64,000 nucleotides of DNA from contig NC_088309.1 in the NCBI RefSeq assembly GCF_910592395.1, positions 16,620,599 through 16,684,598 on the forward strand, given 5' to 3'. Each line of letters starts with the position of its first letter. Position 1 is the first letter of the stretch. The position numbers and the translations under genes were made by a program. The notes under the pieces are model-generated. The model had not been told where the DNA came from and made no database searches. It was given only the letters and a program-made list of their open reading frames with translations. This DNA comes from Lineus longissimus (taxonomy: Eukaryota > Nemertea > Pilidiophora > Heteronemertea > Lineidae). Positions 35,892 to 47,800 of the stretch are shown here, in pieces.

Positions 35892-38800
35892 ATGTCCGAA
35901 TTGAATGCAGAACAGCTCCATGCTATGGAAATAGCAAGAACTGGTCACAGTCTGTTGCTTACAGGTCAATGTGGAACCGGCAAGACATTTTTAATGCAGT
36001 AAATATCAATGAACAATGACATGGTACTTACATGACTTAGGAAAATGTGATTCCAGGCAAGTTGATCACCAGCTCAGCACTATAATTCCTCTACCTTCAC
36101 TTCCATCAATGCATAATACTAGTATACGTTCCTGGGGTAATATAATGTACATTTACTTGAAAGAGGCTTTAATTATATCAATTTATCAACTCCAGAATAT
36201 ACAAATGAGTCACTATGACCATGGAGGTATTATAAAGACTCATTCTCCTGTCTGGAAGGGTTTGTGGACCTACACCACAGCAAGCAACAACCTATCCACC
36301 AAAGTTCCCGGCTATGTTTAAGATATATAGTACATATAGACACACCATTAGTTTCATGATGCACAGCAGGTCACATTAGAGGAACACAATTTAGACCAGC
36401 GCTCAAAGTTCGCGCCTAAATGGTCGCATATGCGACAAGAAATTTCATAATGCGACCAGAAATGTCCCCGTACTCGCACACCTGCGAATTGATTTCTTAC
36501 AGTTTTTGCGAATTGTTTTGACAACATGCGACTGAACTCCCAAATCACCCATTTTACAAGTCTGCGAGTGATTCAAACAATAGCGATCGTATTCCGTAGA
36601 TTGCGAACATATTATTGAAAATGGTGTGGCGCGCGATCGTTTTTGATTTTGGATTGTAGACCCCACATCACTCGCTTCCCGCTCAATCCGATCATCGTCG
36701 ATAACGCCCAAGACGGAGCACGCAGCACTACAGCGCCACGGCACGGAATTGAAAGGTAACATAACTCATTAACATAATTCATCCACTCCCTGAGGCTGTC
36801 AACACAATGGCCACTGGTGACGATCGCCAGCGCAAGCCCCAGCAGCGAAAGCTTTCATTTTTGCCATGGTTAGTGTGCAACAGTAGTAGCATTTACCCTA
36901 AGTATTTCTTGATTAGTCATCCATTTATCTCTTGTATTGCATGCCCATCTGATATGTGACGTGAGCTGGACTACAACTGAGCAGAGTCGAGTTGCACTGA
37001 GATGACCCCGTCCCGTCATTGATTGACGTAATGTTTTTGAATCGTCGGCGCATCAATCTCAGCTTCTCCCGGGTCCCTTCCAAACATGTATTCCTTGAAT
37101 TAGGCCTACATTGCCTAGAACATATGATATTAACTATGCAGATAAAATTGGCCTAGTAGAGTTTGATTTGTCACATGGAAAGATGTCACCAGGGCGTGGT
37201 AGCACGTGGTCGTCAGGATTTCCCGCCGAAATGTTTTACACTGAACTTACCCGCAACGGGCCGGCGTTTGTTTCACTTACTCCTATTACTTCTCTACTGA
37301 GGGCAAATAAAAATGATTAGTCTCGTTTGAAAAATAAGGCAGACTTTTAATACTTGCTGATGCTGTTAAAGGGAGACTCCACTCATTGAAAAAATTTGAA
37401 TTTTTGTTCGCTGATGTAAAAAAAATCTGACGCCTAATATTGCAGATATCAATTAATTTGAATGTATTAAGGATATTTCTAAATTTCCAAATGAGTGAAG
37501 TGTCCCTTTAGGGCAGAGGCTACCTGGCTGTTTTAACCATGTCGGCTTGTCACAATTAAAGAGGGCGCCACTAGGTCCGACATCCTTAAAAAAAAAATTT
37601 TAATTTAATTTTTTTTTTAAATTGTGGATAAGGACGTACGTTCTGAGTGACTGTTATGTCACCATCAGAACGCAAAATATGCCTGGGGCCCCAGAGAACG
37701 GAAAAAGGGGTCAGAATGCCTTAATTTGAAGCAAAAAAAACCATTTTTTTTTTTTTTTTAATTTTGCCGCGCGCGCACCCAAGCGAAAATCCGACATGGT
37801 TGTTCATTGAAATCCCAGGGAAGACCCTGTAGTACAGCTGCTGTAGTACAGTACAGTTGAACCTTCCTTGCATAGTGTAATCTATCGTTGTTATGTCCAG
37901 GGGATGTCTCAGCTGATTTTGATCCTGAGAAAAACACAATTTGTTTTAGTAGAATTCACTGGCTACCGGTGCGATAATGCTGTCTTTTTTGTTTTCTTAT
38001 ACAGTACTAGACCAGCAAGAGCTGTAGGTCAAGTAAGCCTACCTGATGGCATACCACACAAAGATATCGTCATCGATTATTTGGAGGAGGATGGGTCAGA
38101 CTCCGAGACCATTACAGATGAGAGGGAAATGGTCCCCCAGCCCCGCCCGCCCAGGCCTCCACCAGATGCCAATGACAATGAACCAGCCCTTAAAAAACCG
38201 AAGACTAAAGTCAACTACGATAGTAAATTCAGAAAGGAGTGGCTGAAGGAATTCCCGTGGCTCCAGTGGGAACCAGACAAGGGGACGGACGGTCTAATGT
38301 TTTGCAAGGACTGTCGTGCTAATCCAGCGCTTGCCAGGTCTAACCTTGGGTCCACTGCCGGATGCGACACCCATAAGCATGATACCTTGGCCAAGCATAA
38401 GATAAGTCGTGCTCATATTTTGTGCAGAGATGCATGTCTGAAAAAGACATCCAAAGCTGCGTTGCCACAAGTTTTCAATCGTCAGGTCACCAACAATCAG
38501 CTGGAAGTTGAAAAACAACTAGAGGTTAAGTTCAACATTGCCTACAACATTGCAAAAGAGGAAATACCCTTCACTAAGTTTAAGCCATGGCTGTTTTGTC
38601 ATAAGAAATGTGGGCTCCCGATTAACCCAACATATGATAATGATATCAAATGCGCTGAATTTGTGGGGGCTATAGCAGACCACATGAGAGAAATTCTCAA
38701 TGACCAGTTGAAGAAGGTTAGGTACCTCTCGATTATCATTGATGGTGAAACAGATGTCAGCAACAAGGAATGTGAAATTGTCTATGCCCGCATCCTGGAG

Positions 38801-41800
38801 TTGGGATGGCCTGTAAATCGACTGGTCGGGCAGCAGGAGGTTGAGGATGCCCATGCAACAGGTAAGTTAAGTTACCATACTAGGTGATCGATTACACTAG
38901 GTCACCCATTCGTAAACACAAGCAATGAAACTTATGTCTCCTCAGTCACTAGGTGCACGCAGTTGTAAAACAAACGAAGTTACTAATTTCTCTTCACTCA
39001 ATCTGTCTACATCTAGGCCTATACAATATTCGAAACTAACAATATTAGCCCAACTCAATGATTATTTTTGTTATAGTGAAATTTCAACTCATGTTCACAG
39101 GTGTTCTAGAGGCAGCAGACAAGACTTTTCAAGACCTAGCCAGTTATGAAGACAACGCCCAACCTAATGTTGATTGGAAGGAAAAGTTGGTGTGCATGGG
39201 CTCAGATGGAGCATCGGTGAACCTTGGACACCGGAATGGTGTGATAGAAAAGCTGAGGCAACAGGCAGGACAGCATGTCATCCCATTTCACTGTATGGCG
39301 CACAGAAATGGTTTGTTAAATCAACTGTTCAGCACTGACTGTGAAGTCTTCTCTGCTGTATCAAAATACTCCTTGCTCAAATTACCTTTTCAATTTCAGG
39401 TTAGAATTGGCTGTCCTGGTCTTGCAGCGAGACGTCCCGATGGTGAGGGATATCTACGACACACTCTTCCTGGTATGGAAAACTTACCATTATAGCACAA
39501 AATCTCAGAGAGATTTGGAAAAGCTTGGCAAAGAGCTTGGGGTTAAAGTCTTGAAGGTACAGTACTTGTCTTTAAATGACTTTTTAGCACACATGTAGGA
39601 TTCGTCAGTTGCTCTCCCTGATGTTCATATTATTTAACATATTGATTTCAATTCATTTTTCAGGTGTCAAATGTTAAGGGCACAAGGTGGCTGCCCCATG
39701 TTCAACGTGCACTTGATGTGTTCATGATGAAGGAGTCGGGCACAACTGGCCAGTTCAATGCAACGTATGTGCACATGGAACATCTGGCAGCCACTCATCC
39801 AAAAGCGGACATTTCTGGCAGGGCAAAGAAGGCAAGTTATACTGGTGTGGCAGTAATATTCGGTGAGATTATATTAATAGCTTCTTGTGCCAAAAGTATT
39901 AAGGTATCTTTAGTTTATTTCTTTCAGCTTCTCAAGACAATGGTAAGCCTGGACTTCGTGTTTTTCGGCCATTTCCTTGCTGATGTTTTTGCGATCATTT
40001 CCTCTCTAAGCTTATTGCTGCAGAGAAATGATCTCATTCTTCAGCAAGCGATAATGGCGGTAAAACACATGATCCAGCAATTAGAGGACCTAAGGACCAC
40101 CCCAAAAAGGAGGGGGAACATGGAAAGATTCCTGAATGATGACGCCACTCAGCAGGGAGAATTCCAGGTATGAACACGGTCAGATAATCGAAAATACTTT
40201 TGTTGGTATAATTTCTATTCCTTGACATGTGATTAAAGATATTAATTATTTTGAAAATGACATACAAAATAATTGATATTCAATCATCTTCTTCAATCAA
40301 CTTCATATTTCTTCAGGGAATCAAGTTGAAGGGTGACATTGCTCTACTGATCGAGGAAGGTTTTGGACATCAAAGGCTGGCAGCTGGGGTTCGAAATACC
40401 ATCGACATAGCTCTGCGGGAGATCAGGAATCGCTTCTCTGCCCTGTTAGGGGAGCCTCTTGGCGACAACATCACTGATGAGTCAGCAGCTGCTGTCAGAT
40501 GTCTCAACATGGTATTCAACCATGATACATGGCCATCAGCTGTCAATGACCTAGAAAGCTATGGATATGAGGAGATGGAATTCCTGCTACGCTACTTTGT
40601 TGATTTGCTGCAAAGGTAAGCTCCATACTGCACCACTACGGTACTACTAAATCAAATTGGTGTCATTCTGTCTCTGAAGGGATCACTGACATTGTGCCAA
40701 GAAAATGTTCTTATTCAAAGTGATCATTGCATTACACATCTCTTTTTACTTTTCAGGAACGGTTGCCAGGTAGACGAGGTCCAGGGTGAATATTCAAGGG
40801 TTAAAACATTGGTTAATGGCCAGTTCATAGACAAAGGTGTCAGTGCCCTCTGGCACATGATGCTGATAAAGGAACCCTACCAGGGAGATTTCAAGGTACA
40901 TATAGCTGCCCTCACATACATAGCACTTACTGTTTCACTAAGCATATCCAAATGAAAAAATTAACCTGCAGGTGGCAGAACTCAGGCTATTTGCAATTTA
41001 TAAGAAACGTTTAACAGAACAATTCCATTTGTAAATCAGAATAATTTTAGGGGCTTAAATCAATCCCTGACTATTCTTACACAAGATAACCAGAATGCCA
41101 TCAGTAGGACTGGATGTTCCAATCGGCATTGACATTTGATTTTCCAAGTCTCTTCTATTTTTACTAATAGATATTTCTTTTCATGTATTTTAGAACATGT
41201 TGCATTTGGTGGAGATAATGCTGGTTATTCCTATATCCAGTGCACAGTGTGAAAGGGGATTCTCTGCACAGAGGAGGATTAAATCGGATGACAGAGCTGG
41301 CCTACATGTTTCAACCACATCTGATCTAATCCGTATAAGTTTTGAGGGGTGCAGCCTGGCTGACTTCAATCCCAAGCCTGTCATCAGAAAATGGTTTAAC
41401 AGCGGACAGGGGCCGCGTAGGCCAAATCTGTACCGCAGCTGGCCAGCAATAGTTTGCGTTGGTGAAGACACTAACATTGCTGTATCAGATGATTGAACTG
41501 TTAATCTTGATTGACTGGGTTCATGGTGTCCACTCTGGTTAGGATAATCATCTGGAAATCAGATAATAAGAAAGACAGTAAACAGTATGAGAGAAGAAAC
41601 ATACATGTATATAAACATTATCAGAATTTTTAAGATTTCACAATTTAACCTGTTGACTGCCTTGAATCTGAAATCTGTAAAAGGTGTAAGTTAGTAAATT
41701 ACAAGAAATTTGAATAGTGACCTTAAGTCCAAGGTTTGACCTGTTTTATTGTACAACTTGTTTCTTTGGTGAGTTCATTTTATCCGATTTGCCTCTTTCA

Positions 41801-44800
41801 CAGTTATTGGAATGTGAAAAGGAACTTGAATCAGTCTTACTCTGGAATACAGAATGAGATGAATAAATACAGTTATTTTCATATATTTGGTCTTGTTCTT
41901 CATCTGTTATATGTTCAACTAACATCATGGCAAGACTTACCTCATATGCATATTAGTTGACGTTTCTTTTCGAGGCCCAGGTATTACGCCAGGCAGTAAA
42001 AAAAATCGGCTCCTAAATATTGCAACTCAGCTCCTAAAAGTTGGAGGTAAGGAGCTGAAAATTCAGATCCTAATATTGCAACTCAGCTCCTAAAATTTGG
42101 AGGTAAGGAGCTGTGTGCTCCTAAGTAAAAATTGCCAGCTTCTTGCTTTTCCAGGTTTGGTTGAGAGGACAGGGTGTTGTGGCGTTAAACGGAAGAGCTC
42201 GTGCTCCGCCAGCATTTGACTTTCTCGATACAGTGACGTGGCCAAGGACGATGGTATTGATACCCGGGCCATACTGTCTAATCGTGGGGTTTGTGTTTAA
42301 TCCGTTGAGAATGCCCCTTTGCTGGCAAAAGATATTCTCGACCACATCAGAATTGAAGTAACCGGGGACGATTGACACTCCCAAGCGTGGTATGACTCTG
42401 CGACACAGTCCTGTGAATCCTGTGATGGCTGAAATAACATCCTCTCTCGTCTGGACAGTCATGGCATTCTTCTTACAGCAGAGAAGTTTGGTTGATGCTA
42501 TATCCGCCTCCCACGTTTTGAAGAAGGTCGCCACATCATCTAGGATATTAAGTCTTGGGTCAGTCACATCCCTGATTGGCCGATTGACGTCCGTAAATAT
42601 TTCTACCACTTTAGACCTCTGTTTCAGTAGGTTGATGGTTCCACTGACATCAATTTCATTTTCCCCTTTTGACTGTGCTTTAGCCATCTGATAACGCTCC
42701 ATCAGATGGAGCATATTCTTATCTAGTACGTCACATGCTAGTTTATTGCGCATCTTTGAAGCTGGTGTTATTTCCACGTGTTCCTTAGTGCGAGCCTTGT
42801 GATATTTAAGCCCACTGTGAACATTGAACTTAAATGCCGCTTCAAAATGTTCCCAGACGATTTCCTTTCCTCCGAGAACCAAGTAACGTCCAGGTGATCC
42901 CCTGTGTTTTGCCTTCGATGACTCAATGTTGTTGCGAACTTTCTTGATGACATGTTTGATATCCTGCATGATGCTGATGTATCCTTCAGACTTAAAAATA
43001 TTCCGTATGGTAAATTCAGCGGCTATCTGGTCAACACCACCAAATAAGATGTTAGCGAAAGACCTGTTAGTTGAAGCTCCATCCATGAGAGTGTACTCGA
43101 CTGAAAACCCATACTCGTCTAATATATCCACTGCCTCCAAGAATATTTCGTATGCGTTTGCCGTATCTGTTGCAAAGTATGCGATTGGCCAACGGAAGCC
43201 ATGAAATCCTTGAAACACTAACTGCAGGGCATGTGTTGCCATTTTTATCTCCATTTTGCCATTGACGATCGTCCTTATATCATCATTAACTTCTCCCACG
43301 TTGATGGCACCGACGAGCTGAAGTTGCGAACCTCTTCTAACAAACTGATATAAAAATGTATCATGTATATAACGAGGCAAATAAAAGTTCAGTGGAATGT
43401 AACTTTTAGGACGAAATGGACATCATTTCCAATACTTCAGGCTCTAGTATTTTAGAGAAGACCATGGCTCCAGGATTTTGGCTAGAATTGGGAATCCTAA
43501 AGCAAGCTCAAAAACCTTTATTTCTAAGAGTACAAGCATGTTCCAATTATGGAAAAATTACAACCATTCATGATGTCGTCTTCATAATGCTGTCTTAGGT
43601 TGATTGTTTTATTTACCTGTAAGTCATCTTGAATCTGCATCTCATCGAGAATGAGACCCCCATGCAAGCAATTCCGGATGCACCTGGAAAGGAAAGAAAT
43701 GGGTGTATCATCTGAAGCAAGTTACTAAAAGGCCTATATCGATTTGGATTTGTATCTTAACATTTTTCAGAGAGCACAGTAACTGTACTTAAGTTAATTT
43801 CATCTCATTCAAACTAAGTAGCCTAAGACATAATGCTGAAGACAACTCCTGTATTTGGGGAACTTCACAATGTACATCTCTTCTTGATGAAGACCTCCAG
43901 TTGGACCACAGTGCGAGTTGGACCCACGAACATTCATCAAAAATTAATTCAGTATTTACCCTGTCTTTTGGCTTCTTTTTGCATCCATTGTAAGTGTTGT
44001 TTGTTGAAGCCAGCTTCCTGTGTGATGGTATTTTTGTAATAACGGAGAAGACGCTGTGAGGGAAGGACCAACATCTCACTCCCCTTCAACTGGGAATATC
44101 CACGATTCGACGAGCAATATAAACCGAGCATGACAATTATCAGGTTTGGGTCCCATCGTCTTGTTCTCGGGTCTTTATTGTTACAGTTATTTGCCTGGGA
44201 CTGAAGTAGAACATTTAGTTTTGAGGGAGCGTGGGGCATTACAGTTTCGAGGATGGCCTTCATGTCCATGCTGTCCTCTTCTGTTAGTTCAATAGTTGGA
44301 TTGAACACATAATCCTGCTCACGCGGCTCCGGGACTGCAAAGGCTTCAGTCTCTATTGCGTTGATGTTTCGAAAAACTTCCTCTAGACCTGGTGCTGGTG
44401 GTAAGTTTTCTTTCCCGCTTTCGAGCATCTTTTCCCGCCAGACCCTTGAACTCTTCAACTTTCGGCAAGAAAGGCACACATCCGATGTTGATAAAACAGA
44501 AAGAATCTCCTTACAATTGACCGAGCTTCTTGATGTGCACAAACGTTGCGTCGACAATAAATAGCCTAAGCACAGTAAATTTGCATCGGAATAGGGAAGT
44601 AAACAATCAATCTCTAAATCGGCCGCCTGTAACTGTTTGCCCCTACAAAAAAAGTTCCAGCCGGTTTCTCCATAGGAGATGTCGCAGTTGTCGGGACCCA
44701 CTTGACATCTCAAGCTCCTCTTTTCCACCACGGCACAATCCTTTTCTTTGACACGTTTTTCAATTCCGTAATAAATGTACACACTCCCTTGCGACTTTCT

Positions 44801-47800
44801 TTTAACCTTCATCTTTGGAAAGATTCGAGACACCATCTTCGCGAAGACAAGCTTGCTGTGCCGAAACGAGGACTTTTGAGAATGGTGCTGCAATCGTAAT
44901 AATAATAATAATAATAATTGGAATAGTTGACAATATCAAATATGTGTACAAATACTAGTATGTAAAACAAGGTAGTCTCTTTAAGGTAATCGATAGGGAC
45001 TACCTTGTGGGTTCTCAAGAGTACATTCAGATTACGTTACGATGAGCACCACCTCATACCGGTGATCTTACTTCCTTCACAAGAGCAGTGAGGTGCTTTT
45101 TGTGTTTTTGCCTTAAGCAAAAGCTCATTGAGTTTTTGCCTTAAGTCAAGTTTACACCTTTCTTATAGTCAGGAAATATCGGAATCATGTTAACTATATC
45201 GTAGGCAGTTTTTAAAAGCTAACCTGTTCGTAATCCGTGTACATGTCCGAAAAGTATATGTGACTGTCGTCAGTTTCTTCGCAAGCCTTGTAGTTGACCA
45301 CAATCCTGAAAAATAATAACAATAAATCATACGTTTACAACGTGATGGCATGTGTTACAGAAAATCGAACGTATGGAACGACGCCAGCAAATTTGTGGTT
45401 GTGACATTGTCCTCAGAAGACATATATGTGACCAAGGATATCCTTGATGTGACCTGTTTGGTCCAAAAACAATTGATGAAATTAGCTAATCCACTTATTC
45501 ACTTGCTGAAATGCAAATATTTGAGGCGTCGGCTACTTATATTTGTACCAATATTTAATCTTTCCAGGAAGATTGCCGAGGTGTTGCGTGATAGCGGAAA
45601 AAGGGTTGCCATTACAACGTCGAGTGGTATGGCGGCATCTAATTTTCGGGATGCAATGACAATTCATAGGTGGACAGCCATCAATGACGGACGATTCACA
45701 AAGCCCGAGATCGTCCAGAATATGGCAACTAAAGATGGGTTTCTGGATGCCAGGAACAGAATTAAAGAAACTGATGTGTTACTGATCGACGAGGTTGGCA
45801 TGCTGTCAAGAAATATCCTGGAGACAGTCGAGTTTCTATGCCGAAAGGTAATTAGTGCTATCATCGTCACCATTCGAGAAACCATTGAACATTGATTCAT
45901 TAACTTGGCGTTAATTCTAAGGGCTTTACTGAAGGTAGATAACGCCAAGTTAAGAGTACACCCAGTGTTAGCGACCAAATTTGTTTTGAACAACCAGGCC
46001 CTGGTTATAATTCAATTGAAATTATCTTCCAGGTTAGAGGAACTGACGTGGTCTTCGGTGGGATGCAAATCATAGCCAGTGGTGACTTCAAGCAGCTTGC
46101 TCCTGTCCCCAATATGCTTGTTGACGACGATGGCAGTTATTGTTTGTCTTCTTCTATATTCGAACAAATGTTCCCCCACAAGATTAATCTTAACCAGGTA
46201 AGGATTTTTCTCATAATGTGTGATGGTTCAAAGAGTGTTCTTCATGTGAAGTAAATTTCAGGATGTGCAAGTTACCATACTATAACATTGTTGGCGAACA
46301 TTGTTTTCTGTCCTGCCGTAACATACTAGTATTACTCTATGGATGGGCTATATAAGAAGTCACAACACACCCACCAGCAGAACTTTTATAGCTGTCCATT
46401 GTCGCTTTTACAATGCTCAAGAGCTAATTTGCTTCGTATTTTCTTTAATAAAGGTGGTGCGACAAAACGAGCCCGATCTGATCAAGGCTGTAAACGAACT
46501 TTGTGACGGCCAGCCATCAGCTGAGACTGAGGAGCTTCTGAAGGAGCTTGGGAGACCGCTCTCAAAAGAGCCTGTTAAACTATTCGGCACAAGGAGTGAG
46601 GTGGAATTTAACAACATGCGTGGTTTAGAAAAGATGAGAGGAGAAATGAAGTTATATCGAGCGAGGGACTGTGGTGAGTATATTATCATTTAGAACTAAT
46701 GATATGGCCCATGATATGGCCAAGTTATCACTTCAAGTGTCTCACATTGATTGTAATAATCTTGAGTCTTGCCCGAAGACCGCTAATAACGGAAGGTATT
46801 TGATATTCAAAATCATTATAATGTAGTAATCCGGTTGTGACTATGTCCTCGAATCGGACGAGCAATAAGCCAAGTCAATCGGAACATACATCCTGCATGC
46901 TGGATACCACTATTGATATTGAATTCTGTCAGTGTCAGATCTTACCCGTTCATTAAAAGCATCTTACCCACATTCCCAAAAAATGCTAATTTAAATTAAT
47001 CATACAATAATGATTATGATAATTTTCTTTAACAGGAGAAACACGTCTTCTTAAAAAATCACGAGCGGCAAAATTGCTGTATCTCAAGGTTGGAGCCCCT
47101 GTCATCATCATTCGGAATATCAAAGGTGAGCGGAATCACATGAAAATATAACTTAGCTTGCGTTGTAAAGGCCGACACGAAATGACGACTGTGAGTTTTG
47201 CGAGATCAACGTTTACTGAAGGTGTTCACACATTGACGATTTGGAAAGCTCACCGCAATCCCCAACGCAGGTTTATTTGTAGTACCGTACACCCAACACT
47301 GTCATTTATTTAATTCCTTACTGTCATTTATTTAATTCCTTACAGGTGGTATAACCAATGAAACAAGAGGCATCATCAAGAGATTAGATGAAGATGGACC
47401 CATCGTAGACATTCAAGGCAGGCTTATTCATTTGGAGCAGGAGATGTTTGACTTCTACGACAGGAGAGAGGGAAAGTCACGGGCTGTACGGTGGCAGTAT
47501 CCGTTGCTTTTGGCCTTTGCGGTCACTGTACACCGGGCACAAGGCTTGACTCTTCCTGTCGTGGAAGTCGACTGCTCCGGGTTTTTTTACGGCCGGACAG
47601 TTAGGGGTTGCCATCGGACGTTCCGTCACAAAGACTGGTTTGAGAATAATAAATTACAATAGCAGGTACGGGACCCTTCGTCATAAACCAGAAGTATATG
47701 AATACTACGCCGAAATCAAAAACATGCAGCCAAGACAAGACCTGGAATGCTGTAGGCAGACAATCGAAGACGACCCCCTTGATAACGACACAGTTCGCCG

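Noticed and set aside
44809-45018. Minus-strand Tyr-rich frame upstream of the P-like exon
   Set aside because: It translates the (TAA)n microsatellite and crosses the clear splice acceptor at 44,881.
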